Source of the DNA: Natronocella acetinitrilica
GTDB lineage: Bacteria; Pseudomonadota; Gammaproteobacteria; Nitrococcales; Aquisalimonadaceae
Length of the DNA stretch: 64,000 nt
Direction of reading: 5' to 3'
Assembly (NCBI RefSeq): GCF_024170285.1
Contig: NZ_JALJXV010000003.1
Location: 310,001 to 374,000, forward strand
Shown here in pieces: positions 53,889-61,617 of this stretch (its first letter is position 1; every line of letters starts with the position of its first letter). The notes beneath the pieces are model-generated. The model made no database searches. It saw nothing but the letters and a program-made list of their open reading frames with translations, and was not told where the DNA came from. Made by a program: the position numbers and the translations under genes.

Positions 53889-56024
53889 TCAGCCGAGTCG
53901 GCGCGTGTCCTGCGCAGGCTCGGCGTCGCGCTCTTCGGCGGCCGCCTTCAGGGTCTCATCGAGGGCACGGCGAAGTCCGTGCGGAAGGAGACCGCCGAAG
54001 ATGTCATTGATCTCGCCGAGATTGAGGCTCTCAAACAGCGTCTGCGCGCCCGGGTGCCCGGCCGGCGGCACGGTGGCGCCGTAGACGATCTCTGTCGCCA
54101 CCGCGTTGTGGGCAGGGTCATCGGCGAGGAACTCGAGGAGCAGCGTGGCGGCCTCCTCGAGCCGCGCCTCGGGCTTGCTCGCGTCAGCGCTCTCATGGAT
54201 CTCGAGCGTGAGGGTGAGCGCATCGGGCGCCTCGATCTCCGGGTCTGCGTGCTCGAGGCGCACGCCAAGCGCCGAGCGCATGCCGCCCGGCCCGGTCAGG
54301 GAGAAGACCCGATAGCGACCACCCCAGCAGCCATCCTCAAGCCCATCGACGCAGTGGTTGAGGGCGAGCCCATCGGCGTGGAGCGCCGAGGCGGTGGTCA
54401 GCTCGCGCACCACCACCGCGCCGGCGCTGGTGTCGATGATGCGCTCGCCCCCCTCGAGCAGCGGCTCCCAGGCGGCCTCGCGAGCGCCTTGCTCGCGCAC
54501 GCCCGCCTCCCAGTCGTGCAGGCGCGGTAGCAGCGCGAGGTCGGTGCGCCGCTCCCACTCGCGCGCCTGGGCGAGCAGCGAGAGGGCGTTCGGTGCGGAC
54601 ATGCCAGGCACCGTCGCCCCGGTGCGCACGGCGATCTCATCAAGGCAGTCGAGGTAGTGGTCGATCTGCGCCGGACCGGTGAGGTCTCCACGCCCCTGGC
54701 GGACTGCGCCAGGGGCGCGCCGGAAGGCATCGAGCAGATCGGCAAGGGGCCGGTCGATCAGCGCGCCGGGATCGATCAGCGACGCGGTGAAACTGCCCGG
54801 CGCCCGCACAACCCCCTGGGCAAGCTCGAGCAGCGTGCTGGAGGTGCGCCCGGTAAGGGGCTTGTCGCCCGGCAGGCGCATCAGGAAGGACGGGCGGGTG
54901 TTCGCCAGAAGCCGTGCTGCCGGCGCCTCCCGGCGAGCGGCGAGCACCCGAAGGAGCGCCTCGTCACCGAGCGCCATCAGCGCCTCGATCTGCCGCCTGC
55001 CAAGGCCGGTGCTCTCTTCCAGCGCGAAGACGGGCTCCGCCTCCCCGGCGTCGATTGCCCGGAAGAACCCGTCATGAGAGCGTTGGTTAATCAGAAGGTC
55101 CATCCAGGGGAGCTCCGGGTACTGGGCGAGCACCTGGACGCGCCGCATCAGGTTCTCGTGGCTCCCCGAACGGTGCAGGAAGTCGATCATGAGCGGCGTC
55201 ACATGCGACGCCGTGGATGACGCCCCGGCACCCGCGCGCGGCGAGCCATCGGGGTTGCGCGTCACGAAGGGGTGGAGCCTGCGGGACATGCGCTCGGTGG
55301 TCGCCGACACTGCGACCCCAAGGGCCTGGGTAATGGGGCTGCCGATCATCCGGGCGATCTTCGGCAGGCTGGTGAACTGCCGGTCCAGCCCGAGCCAGGG
55401 GTCGGCGCCGGCGTACTGGTCCCGTCTGTCGGCGTAGAAATCAGCCAGGAGAAGCTCCGCCGGTGAACCGGCGCAGGGCGCGACCAGCGGGTCGTAGGAA
55501 AGGTGGCGGTGAATCACGAGGGGGTCTTTTTCGTCGATGTCCGGGCTGCGCCTGGTGGCATCCGCCTCGCCCGCGATGCTCCGCAGGATCGCCTTGCCAA
55601 TCCCACTATCGGTCTCATCGACCGCGACCGCCGGGTCGTGCTCAAAGCGCTGATCAATGAGCCGCTCCAGCAGGTCCTGGCAGGCATCGGGGTCACCGAT
55701 GGTGAAGGGGATGGCCTTCGCCTGAATGCTGACCGAGTGGTCCCTGATCCCGACAAAGCGCCGGGTGAGGATGGCGCGGTCACCGCGCCGCGCGCCCTCC
55801 GGCAGGTGCAGCACGGCAAGCGAGTAGCCCTCGACGTGGATGCCATCATTGATCTCGACGCTGTCCCTGCGAAGCGCGAGCGCGCTCGCAGCACCAAGGG
55901 CAAAGAGGTCGGCGACCACGGAGAGGTGCGAGCGCCAGTCGGCATCATTCTTACGGTGCGACGGGATGTCGACGGTCAGCGCGCCATGGGCGCTCTCGAG
56001 CAGGGATTCCGGGGTCACGGCCAT
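53889..56024 (-). CDS. PcfJ-like protein, copy 2
   Basis: A 711-residue paralogue of the protein at 32,019. The signature is ALHADGLALNHCVDGLEDGC followed by WGGRYRVFSLTGPGGMRSAL, here with NHCVDG where copy 1 has NHCVGS. The N-terminal half shares size and order of blocks with copy 1 (for example a YP-x2-PW-D motif). The C-terminus is an acidic helical tail. The ATG at 56024 has AAGGAGA upstream. The open frame continues far upstream but has no ribosome site there. An extended -10 (TGATATAAT) is located at 56,056-56,064 on the minus strand. Unlike copy 1 it has no partner gene. Confidence 0.7.
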   Translation of the reverse strand: MAVTPESLLESAHGALTVDIPSHRKNDADWRSHLSVVADLFALGAASALALRRDSVEINDGIHVEGYSLAVLHLPEGARRGDRAILTRRFVGIRDHSVSIQAKAIPFTIGDPDACQDLLERLIDQRFEHDPAVAVDETDSGIGKAILRSIAGEADATRRSPDIDEKDPLVIHRHLSYDPLVAPCAGSPAELLLADFYADRRDQYAGADPWLGLDRQFTSLPKIARMIGSPITQALGVAVSATTERMSRRLHPFVTRNPDGSPRAGAGASSTASHVTPLMIDFLHRSGSHENLMRRVQVLAQYPELPWMDLLINQRSHDGFFRAIDAGEAEPVFALEESTGLGRRQIEALMALGDEALLRVLAARREAPAARLLANTRPSFLMRLPGDKPLTGRTSSTLLELAQGVVRAPGSFTASLIDPGALIDRPLADLLDAFRRAPGAVRQGRGDLTGPAQIDHYLDCLDEIAVRTGATVPGMSAPNALSLLAQAREWERRTDLALLPRLHDWEAGVREQGAREAAWEPLLEGGERIIDTSAGAVVVRELTTASALHADGLALNHCVDGLEDGCWGGRYRVFSLTGPGGMRSALGVRLEHADPEIEAPDALTLTLEIHESADASKPEARLEEAATLLLEFLADDPAHNAVATEIVYGATVPPAGHPGAQTLFESLNLGEINDIFGGLLPHGLRRALDETLKAAAEERDAEPAQDTRRLG

Positions 56025-56055
56025 GGGGACAGTCTCCTTCATTAATTTGACTTCT

Positions 56056-56064
56056 ATTATATCA
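56056..56064 (-). promoter_or_regulatory. Extended -10 promoter of PcfJ-like copy 2
   Basis: On the minus strand TGATATAAT (TATAAT at 56056-56061) forms an extended -10, 32 bp before the ATG at 56024. No -35 box was recognised. Confidence 0.55.
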
Positions 56065-56153
56065 TGCGCGCGTCCGGCAGGGTACGCGGGACAGCGCCTG
56101 GCCGGTGGTGCTAGACTTTGTCGAGGCAAAACAAAAAAGAGGAAGGCAGGGGC

Positions 56154-57248
56154 ATGGATAGAGGCAGGTGGCAGGGATTGAAGGCAGTGCTGATCGGGTT
56201 GGTGCTCCTCGCGAGCGCACTCCCCGGGGTTGCCTCTGCGGAGCTTCGCATCGCGAGCTGGAATATCCAGAACATGGGCTGGGGCGAGCACAAGCGCTTT
56301 GATCTTCTCGCCGAGGTGATGGATGCCTTTGACCTGGTCGCGGTTCAGGAGGTCATGAATGCCGAGGCCGCCTACCGATTGCACGGCAAGCTCGAGGCGA
56401 CCAGCGGCGAGCGCTGGGGGCTTGTCTACTCCGATCGCCAGGGGCGCACGCGCTACCAGGAGAAGTACGCCTACTACTGGCGCGAGAGCGCTGCGCGCTT
56501 TACCGGCGAGGCCTTCACCGCGCTCGATCCGCAGGATGTGTTCGTGCGCCCGCCCATGGTGGCGCGCTTTGTCTCCGAGCGCAGCGGCGAGCGCCTGGTG
56601 CTGGCAACGCTCCACGCGATCTACGGCAACACCGTGGCCGAGCGCCAGGGCGAGGCGCGTGCGCTGCGCGCGCTCCATGACTTTGTCATCGAGCGCTTCG
56701 CCGAGGGCGACCCGCTGGTGATTCTCGGCGACTTCAATCTGCCGCCACGAAACCCCGCCTGGGCGGAGCTCACCGCGGTCATGGAGCCGCTGATCACCGA
56801 GGGGGCGACCACTGTCAGCACCATCGAGGGGCGGATGGCGAACCTCTACGACAACATATTCGTGCCGCGCAGCAACCCGCCACCACTCGCCAGTGCCGGG
56901 ATCGTGATGGTCCACGAGGCGCTTGGGATCACCAACGCCATGATGCGCGCCCAGGTCTCCGACCATGTCCCGGTCTACGCCCGGCTCACGGGCGCGCCCG
57001 CGATCGGGCCAATCGCCCGGGCCGATGGCGTCGATCCGGGGCGCCAGGCGGACAACGATGCCGAGCACGCCCCGGATCACCGCGCGCCGGGGTCGGGAGG
57101 CGCGGTGCGCGGCAACCGCAACTCGCGCGTCTTCCACCGCCCCGACTGCCCAAGCTACTCCCGCGTGGGCGAGGCCAATCGGGTCCACTTCGAGAGCGCC
57201 GCGGCAGCGCTGAGCGCAGGCTACCGCCTGGCCGGCAACTGCCCGTAG
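56154..57248 (+). CDS. Secreted EEP-family nuclease with C-terminal Ada-like zinc module
   Basis: A 364-residue exported protein. A signal peptide (LKAVLIGLVLLASALPGVASA) leads to an endonuclease/exonuclease/phosphatase domain with ELRIASWNIQNMG, LVAVQEVM, TLHAIYGN, VILGDFNLPP and SDHVPVYARL, the active-site blocks of DNase I-like enzymes. Residues 300-364 form a short module: GNRNSRVFHRPDCPSYSRV, then HFESAAAALSAGYRLAGNCP. This is an Ada-type zinc-binding domain with Cys, His and Cys residues. It probably degrades extracellular DNA. ATG at 56154, ribosome site GGCAGGGGC. A TAGACT box (56112-56117) may be the -10. Confidence 0.85.
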   Translation: MDRGRWQGLKAVLIGLVLLASALPGVASAELRIASWNIQNMGWGEHKRFDLLAEVMDAFDLVAVQEVMNAEAAYRLHGKLEATSGERWGLVYSDRQGRTRYQEKYAYYWRESAARFTGEAFTALDPQDVFVRPPMVARFVSERSGERLVLATLHAIYGNTVAERQGEARALRALHDFVIERFAEGDPLVILGDFNLPPRNPAWAELTAVMEPLITEGATTVSTIEGRMANLYDNIFVPRSNPPPLASAGIVMVHEALGITNAMMRAQVSDHVPVYARLTGAPAIGPIARADGVDPGRQADNDAEHAPDHRAPGSGGAVRGNRNSRVFHRPDCPSYSRVGEANRVHFESAAAALSAGYRLAGNCP

Positions 57249-57305
57249 CGAGGCGCAGCCCCCAGGCGGGGGCGCTGCCCGGGCGCATTTTTGTGACCGG
57301 AGTCC

Positions 57306-57333
57306 TTTTAATTGCGTGCAATTAAAATACAAT
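57306..57333 (+). promoter_or_regulatory. Perfect 10-bp inverted repeat overlapping a promoter
   Basis: The arms TTTTAATTGC (57306-57315) and GCAATTAAAA (57318-57327) flank a GT spacer. A -10 TACAAT follows at 57328-57333, so a dimeric regulator bound here would cover the promoter of the 57,394 gene. The candidate regulator is not obvious. Confidence 0.6.
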
Positions 57334-57393
57334 GCCAGGATGACGCGAACCTGGCATGGGGCCGGAGCCGCGCGGCCTATCGAGGATCGGATC

Positions 57394-57927
57394 ATGACAC
57401 GCAGCGACGAGGAGTTCCTGGGGGCGGTGGAGGCGGCCGTGTTGCTCGAAGGCTCGCCATGGGCGCACACACCGCGGCGGACACTGGAACTTGCCCTCGG
57501 GGCGCGGCTCACGGCGACCCAGGGAGCAGCGCACGGCTTCGCCGCACTGGGCATCCAGGCACTTCGCCTGCACGCCCCGATCGGCGAGGGGGCTATCATT
57601 GCGCTCACCGTCACGACGCGTGAGGGCGACGAGACCCTCGAGCGCAATGTGCTCCTCCAGCCAGAGGAGATGGCCGGTGCGCGGCTGCTGCGCGGCGCCG
57701 CACTCAGTGTGCGAAACGATGTCCTCGAGGGGATGGTGGTCACGCTCGAGGGCGATCTGCCCGGCACGCCCGACCTCGACACGGCCCTGGTCGAGGCACT
57801 CACGGCGTGCGCGCGCGCCGGCGTGCTGGCCGCGCTTCGCATCGCCGGCATGGCCCGCCTCTCGCAGCGCCAGAACGCGGGGCTCGAAAGCGCGCCGGGG
57901 GATGACATGGCAGCGCCTGCCGCTTGA
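57394..57927 (+). CDS. Hypothetical protein (177 aa)
   Basis: An unrecognised 177-residue protein from the ATG at 57394 (GAGGATCGG upstream). It is mainly beta-rich in the middle (LRLHAPIGEGAIIALTVTTR, LSVRNDVLEGMVVTLEGDL) with helical ends (EEFLGAVEAAVLLEG, ALVEALTACARAGVLAALR). Its promoter region carries the perfect palindrome at 57306-57327. No signal peptide. A separate consensus promoter for the following pair starts at 57,924. Confidence 0.55.
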   Translation: MTRSDEEFLGAVEAAVLLEGSPWAHTPRRTLELALGARLTATQGAAHGFAALGIQALRLHAPIGEGAIIALTVTTREGDETLERNVLLQPEEMAGARLLRGAALSVRNDVLEGMVVTLEGDLPGTPDLDTALVEALTACARAGVLAALRIAGMARLSQRQNAGLESAPGDDMAAPAA

Positions 57928-57951
57928 CAGGTATTATAAAAACACTATAAT
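57924..57951 (+). promoter_or_regulatory. Promoter of the small-protein/ART pair
   Basis: TTGACA (57924-57929) and TATAAT (57946-57951) have a 16-nt AT-rich spacer. It overlaps the end of the upstream gene. Confidence 0.85.
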
Positions 57952-57979
57952 AAAGTAATCCCATGACAGGAGATTATCC

Positions 57980-58213
57980 ATGCGCGAGCTGGCTGAATTT
58001 GTCTCGATCTGGTCTGGCAGCGAGTATGCGTCGAGCTGCACGGTGGACATGCGCACGGGCGCGGTGAGCGACATCGCCCTCTGCGCGGACCTGCCAGATG
58101 ACCACGACGACTGCCTGCTTGAGCGCGAGTTCGTGCGCCTGGCCGACGGACAGGAGCTTGCCGTCGAGGACACCGACGAGGGCTATCGAGTGGTCCGGGA
58201 AGAGGCGGCATGA
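57980..58213 (+). CDS. Small acidic protein translationally coupled to an ART-like gene
   Basis: A 77-residue, strongly acidic, beta-rich protein (MRELAEFVSIWSGSEYASSC, then CADLPDDHDDCLLEREF and LAVEDTDEGYRVVREE). The ATG at 57980 follows ACAGGAGATT, and the stop overlaps the start of the ART-like gene (ATGA). A small acidic protein made just before a predicted ADP-ribosyltransferase has the layout of an antitoxin or immunity protein. No antitoxin family was recognised, so this is a hypothesis. Confidence 0.6.
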   Translation: MRELAEFVSIWSGSEYASSCTVDMRTGAVSDIALCADLPDDHDDCLLEREFVRLADGQELAVEDTDEGYRVVREEAA

Positions 58214-58815
58214 GCGCCCGACTCCCCGGCGCAGGCTCCCTTGCGCTGCTCTTCCACGGCACGGCATACGCGTTCACGGCATTCCGGGAGGGCGATACCG
58301 CCGGCGGTGAGCGCGCGACAATCGGCACCCACTTCGCGCAAGGGGAGGCGTTCGCGGCGCACTACGCCGAGGCCGTCGGGCGCAGGCGCGACGCCGGCGC
58401 GCCTGGCGTGCTGATCTGTCTTGCCCGCATGGACAACCCCTATCGCGAATCGTGCGCGCGGCGCTTTGCCGCCCTTGATCGCTGGACGCGCCAAACACTC
58501 TCCCAGGCCGGCCATGATGGCATCATCACCGAGCGGCTCCTCGACGAGGACAGCGTGTGGGTGGTGTTCGATCCCCGGCGCGCGGTGCCGATCGCTCGCT
58601 ATGAGATAGGCGCCGATGCGCTTCCGGGCACCGCACGCGGCGGCTACCTCGATGAGATCAACGCCCCGCAGCTGATCGAGATGATTGCCCGGCGCGAGGC
58701 GCTCACCTGGCTCCCCGGTGGTCGTGAGCGGCTGGACGCCGCGCTGCTCGAGGCCGGTATCGAGCGCCAGGCCGCCGCGATGGGCATGCGGGCCCCGAAC
58801 TGCCCGACGCCCTGA
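58210..58815 (+). CDS. ADP-ribosyltransferase-like (ART-PolyVal type) protein, copy 2
   Basis: A 201-residue paralogue of the 20,032 gene. It has SLALLFHGTAYAFTAFREG, the ATIGTHFAQGE block, the strand GVLICLARMDNPYRE, and GHDGIITERLLDEDSVWVVF, ending with the shared module GGYLDEINAPQLIEMIARR and WLPGGRERLDAAL. The HGT His, the central G-x-HF and the final strand preceding DP match ART-fold enzymes associated with polyvalent proteins. It starts inside the stop of the 77-residue gene. Likely activity is NAD-dependent modification; the target is unknown. Confidence 0.6.
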   Translation: MSARLPGAGSLALLFHGTAYAFTAFREGDTAGGERATIGTHFAQGEAFAAHYAEAVGRRRDAGAPGVLICLARMDNPYRESCARRFAALDRWTRQTLSQAGHDGIITERLLDEDSVWVVFDPRRAVPIARYEIGADALPGTARGGYLDEINAPQLIEMIARREALTWLPGGRERLDAALLEAGIERQAAAMGMRAPNCPTP

Positions 58816-58877
58816 GCGCACGCCCCACACCCCGGCGCAGGGAGCCACCGGGCTGTGGGCGATGTCGTGCCGGGCAC

Positions 58878-59066
58878 CTAGCCCGCTTCCCGGGCATTGA
58901 CGCCTTGATGGTGCTCGATTTCCTCGTTGCCGATCTGCACCAGGGCGTTGGCGATCGATCGCTTTTGCCACTCGGCCAGATCCCCGAGCTCAGCGGCCGT
59001 GAAAACCACAACAAGACCGCCGTGCTCGCGGATCGAATCGACGGTCATTGCACCGATTGATGACAT
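58878..59066 (-). CDS. Small FTAAEL-family protein, copy 1 (62 aa)
   Basis: A 62-residue protein (MSSIGAMTVDSIREHGGLVV, VFTAAELGDLAEWQKRSIAN) clearly paralogous to the 67-residue protein at 60,673. Both carry the pattern TV-[DE]-[AS]-IR-x2-GG-x2-VVFTAAEL and a following charged helix. The ATG at 59066 aligns with the start of its paralogue and has AGGGGTG upstream. A promoter TTGACA-17-TAATCT lies at 59097-59125. No function known. Confidence 0.6.
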   Translation of the reverse strand: MSSIGAMTVDSIREHGGLVVVFTAAELGDLAEWQKRSIANALVQIGNEEIEHHQGVNAREAG

Positions 59067-59096
59067 GGCACACCCCTATTGGTTAAACGAGCGGCA

Positions 59097-59125
59097 AGAT
59101 TAGACGGCCATTGTGCCGATGTCAA
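59097..59125 (-). promoter_or_regulatory. Promoter of FTAAEL copy 1
   Basis: On the minus strand TTGACA (59120-59125) and TAATCT (59097-59102) have a 17-nt spacer. Confidence 0.65.
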
Positions 59126-59239
59126 TTAATATAATCCTTATCAATTGACTCCGCAGGTCACGAGACTGTGCGCCCGTTCACTCTTTGCAGCGCCGGGATG
59201 CCGTAGACTGTGGCCCTTACCGACAAAGGAGCCTCGCGC

Positions 59240-59611
59240 ATGGGACACTACATTGATGCATGGAGACAGGGATTTGTGTTTAGCGGTCGATCGACGCGCC
59301 AGGCGTTCTGGTGGTTCATGCTGATCCATGTCCTGATCGGCTTCGGCCTGATCATATTCGATGTCTTCACCGGCACCTTTGTCATGGAGGTCGGCCTCGG
59401 CGCGTTCTCCGCGCTCTACTCCGTCGCCTCGGTTTTTCCCTCCTTTGCCGTCGGCGCGCGGCGCCTGCATGACATCAACTTCCGCGGCTGGTGGCAGGTT
59501 CTTCTCGTCGTGCCACTGCTCGGTGTGACGATCCTCTGCGTGCTCTTCGCGCTGCGCAGCAATCCGGGGGAGAACCGGTTTGGCGACCATCCGCTGGCGC
59601 AGGCTGGCTGA
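59240..59611 (+). CDS. DUF805 membrane protein, first of a coupled pair
   Basis: A 123-residue membrane protein with the DUF805 pattern: WRQGFVFSGRSTRQAFWWF, then hydrophobic spans, and AVGARRLHDINFRGWWQVLL near the end. It has about four hydrophobic segments. DUF805 proteins are inner-membrane proteins of unknown function. The ATG at 59240 follows AAAGGAGCC. A TAGACT box at 59204-59209 may be the -10. Its stop overlaps the second DUF805 gene by one base (TGATG). Confidence 0.85.
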   Translation: MGHYIDAWRQGFVFSGRSTRQAFWWFMLIHVLIGFGLIIFDVFTGTFVMEVGLGAFSALYSVASVFPSFAVGARRLHDINFRGWWQVLLVVPLLGVTILCVLFALRSNPGENRFGDHPLAQAG

Positions 59612-60009
59612 TGCGCGCGATTCTCAGGCACTTCGCCCGGGCCTGGGACCGCGACGAGTTGCTCGTGGGCCGCGCGAGCTGGGCTGAGTACTGGTCCTTC
59701 CAGTTCGTGAGCGCCTGCCTGAGCGTGGCCATTTCCATTATCCTGGTATTGCTTGACGGGGCCTTCGGCCTGAGCCCCCTGGCAGGCTACGCCGTGTCGA
59801 TTGTCTGGCTCATGGTGATCGTGCCGCCGCTGGTGGGCGTGGGTGTACGGCGGCTGCACGACATCGGCCTGTCGGGCTGGTGGCACCTGGTGGCGTTGAT
59901 CCCCTTTGTGGGGCCGCCGCTCACACTGCTTGTCATGCTGTTGCCCGGGCGGCGCGGGGCGAACCGCTACGGCGAGTCGCCGCGAGCTGCGCCAGCAGAC
60001 GGGGGCTGA
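59611..60009 (+). CDS. DUF805 membrane protein, second of a coupled pair
   Basis: A 132-residue paralogue of the previous protein, with VGRASWAEYWSFQFV, several hydrophobic segments, and VGVRRLHDIGLSGWWHLVAL, the DUF805 signature. Both members of the pair start with a charged N-terminus and finish with a short polar tail (RYGESPRA versus RFGDHPLAQ). Translational coupling suggests they form a complex. Confidence 0.8.
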   Translation: MRAILRHFARAWDRDELLVGRASWAEYWSFQFVSACLSVAISIILVLLDGAFGLSPLAGYAVSIVWLMVIVPPLVGVGVRRLHDIGLSGWWHLVALIPFVGPPLTLLVMLLPGRRGANRYGESPRAAPADGG

Positions 60010-60189
60010 GCGGACGGCATGCGCCCAGGCTATCGGCCTACCCGATGGCTCGGCACGGAACATTACCCCCAAATGGGGGTGGTCGAGGCCATCGGGTCTG
60101 CCGTAGTCTTCTGGACGGGGCTGCGGCGACAGCGAGCGAGCCGGGCTCAAGGCGCCGTTTCTTTTGCTCAATGCGGGAGCGATCAAACG

Positions 60190-60567
60190 ATGACCCTGAA
60201 GCCTTTACAGCGCATAGCCGCCAGCGCAATCATCGCGGCTGCCGCGATCCTGGCGATGACATCGACCGCCAAAAGCGACACCCCCGCTTACTGGTACTGC
60301 CTGGGATACGATGACGCTGAGGAGATCGTGTATGTCTCCGGTATTTTCCTGGCCACTGTCGACCCGGACTATCATCGCATGGCGGATAGCTACCGCGCCT
60401 ACCTGGCGCAAAGTCATGCGGGGGGCAGTCCGATCAACAGAATTCACTGTATCGGGCCCGGTCCAAGCAGGGAGTTTTCACGCGACTCCCGCAGTGGCTC
60501 CATGCAATCCCATCAAAACATGGACTATGCGGTGTCATTGGTTCCCTGGCTATGGCGGGCGCCCTGA
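60190..60567 (+). CDS. Exported hypothetical protein (125 aa)
   Basis: A 125-residue protein with a signal peptide (IAASAIIAAAAILAMTSTAK), cleaved near residue 28. The mature part begins SDTPAYWYCLGYDDAEEIVY and holds two Cys that may form a disulfide (YWYC and IHCIG). The middle is Tyr- and Ala-rich. The ATG at 60190 has GGGAGCG upstream. Function unknown; periplasmic location expected. No other gene is on this strand until 62,264. Confidence 0.6.
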   Translation: MTLKPLQRIAASAIIAAAAILAMTSTAKSDTPAYWYCLGYDDAEEIVYVSGIFLATVDPDYHRMADSYRAYLAQSHAGGSPINRIHCIGPGPSREFSRDSRSGSMQSHQNMDYAVSLVPWLWRAP

Positions 60568-60672
60568 GGCCTTTCCGGATCGGGCTTCGGTGGCGGCACT
60601 CTCGCCGCCACGCCACCTGATGCCTGCCCCGACGGCCTGGGGCGACCCCTGCCGTGGTTGCGCTGCCCGGGC

Positions 60673-60876
60673 CTAGCCTTGCCCGGGGGCTCCATCCTGT
60701 GAGGCGCTCGCCTCACGCATTTCGTCGATCGCGCTGTTGCCCTGCTCAACCAGCAGGTCGGCAAGATCCCGGCGCTGGCTGGCGCTAAGACCAGCGAGCT
60801 CCGCGGCGGTGAACACCACCATCACGCCACCCTCGGCGCGGATCGCCTCCACGGTCTTTGCTCGAATCGCTGTCAT
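60673..60876 (-). CDS. Small FTAAEL-family protein, copy 2 (67 aa)
   Basis: A 67-residue paralogue of the protein at 58,878 (MTAIRAKTVEAIRAEGGVMV, VFTAAELAGLSASQRRDLAD). The ATG at 60876 has GGAGGGTGC upstream. The C-terminal 15 residues are polar and variable between the copies. No function known. The two copies flank the DUF805 pair. Confidence 0.6.
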   Translation of the reverse strand: MTAIRAKTVEAIRAEGGVMVVFTAAELAGLSASQRRDLADLLVEQGNSAIDEMREASASQDGAPGQG

Positions 60877-60946
60877 GGTGCACCCTCCGACGATTGTCCC
60901 TGCCTGGCGCGCCCCTCGCGGCCGGGCAATTGCCTGCGAAACCGGC

Positions 60947-61291
60947 TTACTGCGGATCTTGCCGCGACAGCCAGCCCTCCAGCACGTCGTGCGCCCAGGG
61001 CTCGAAGAGTGTGGAGACCTTCTCGCAGTCGTGCTCGTCGCGCTCCTCGCCATGATCAGGCTCAAGCACCACACCACGGCTTCGGTCAAGCACCAGGATC
61101 TCGAAGTCATCGAGCACGCCAATCCCCTGGTGGGCATGGAAGGAGGCGAGCGCCGTGTCCGCAGCATCGCCGTCTGAAAGTCCCGGGTCGATGCCGTTGA
61201 CCACGTAGACGCCCTGTGCGCCAACATCGTCAGCGTCGAGCCTCTCATCAGCCAAACGGGCAATGACAGCAACATACAGGGTTCTGGACAT
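60947..61291 (-). CDS. Hypothetical acidic protein (114 aa)
   Basis: An unrecognised 114-residue protein from the ATG at 61291 (GAGGAGTC upstream). A beta-rich start (RTLYVAVIARLADERLDADD) is followed by VYVVNGIDPGLSDGDAADTA and a very acidic region (EPDHGEERDEHDCEK). It ends HDVLEGWLSRQDPQ. It is 49 bp from the next gene upstream in the same direction and may share its transcript. Confidence 0.5.
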   Translation of the reverse strand: MSRTLYVAVIARLADERLDADDVGAQGVYVVNGIDPGLSDGDAADTALASFHAHQGIGVLDDFEILVLDRSRGVVLEPDHGEERDEHDCEKVSTLFEPWAHDVLEGWLSRQDPQ

Positions 61292-61339
61292 GCGCAGACT
61301 CCTCGCCGGCGGACGCCGGCAACAGCAATCAAAACACGA

Positions 61340-61570
61340 CTAGCCGAAGAGCCGCGACTCCGTGGCGCTCGCAAAGCCCTCAAGCCCCGGCACCTCGCGC
61401 CAGTGAGCGACCAGGCGCGCCACCGAGGGCAGGCCGGTTGACTCGATCTCGCGCAGGATCTCGCCAGCGACGCGGCGCAGCCCGCCCTCAAGGGTCATGC
61501 CGGCAAGTGCTTCGAACACCGCCAGGCGGTCAGCGCCCGAAGGCGCGCTGGGTGGATGTGTATTCAACAT
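61340..61570 (-). CDS. Hypothetical protein (76 aa)
   Basis: An unrecognised 76-residue protein, ATG at 61570 after AGGAGAGGCC. Largely helical (RLAVFEALAGMTLEGGLRRV, AGEILREIESTGLP). Part of a minus-strand series of small genes (60,673-62,121) with short gaps. No motif recognised. Confidence 0.45.
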   Translation of the reverse strand: MLNTHPPSAPSGADRLAVFEALAGMTLEGGLRRVAGEILREIESTGLPSVARLVAHWREVPGLEGFASATESRLFG

Positions 61571-61617
61571 GGGCAGGCCTCTCCTGGGCGTCCAATAGGG
61601 GCAGTCTAGGGCGGCGC

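Noticed and set aside
56025-57908. N-terminal extension of the PcfJ-like copy 2 frame to 1,339 codons
   Set aside because: The extension is antisense to the EEP nuclease and the following gene. A ribosome site and extended -10 support the ATG at 56024.
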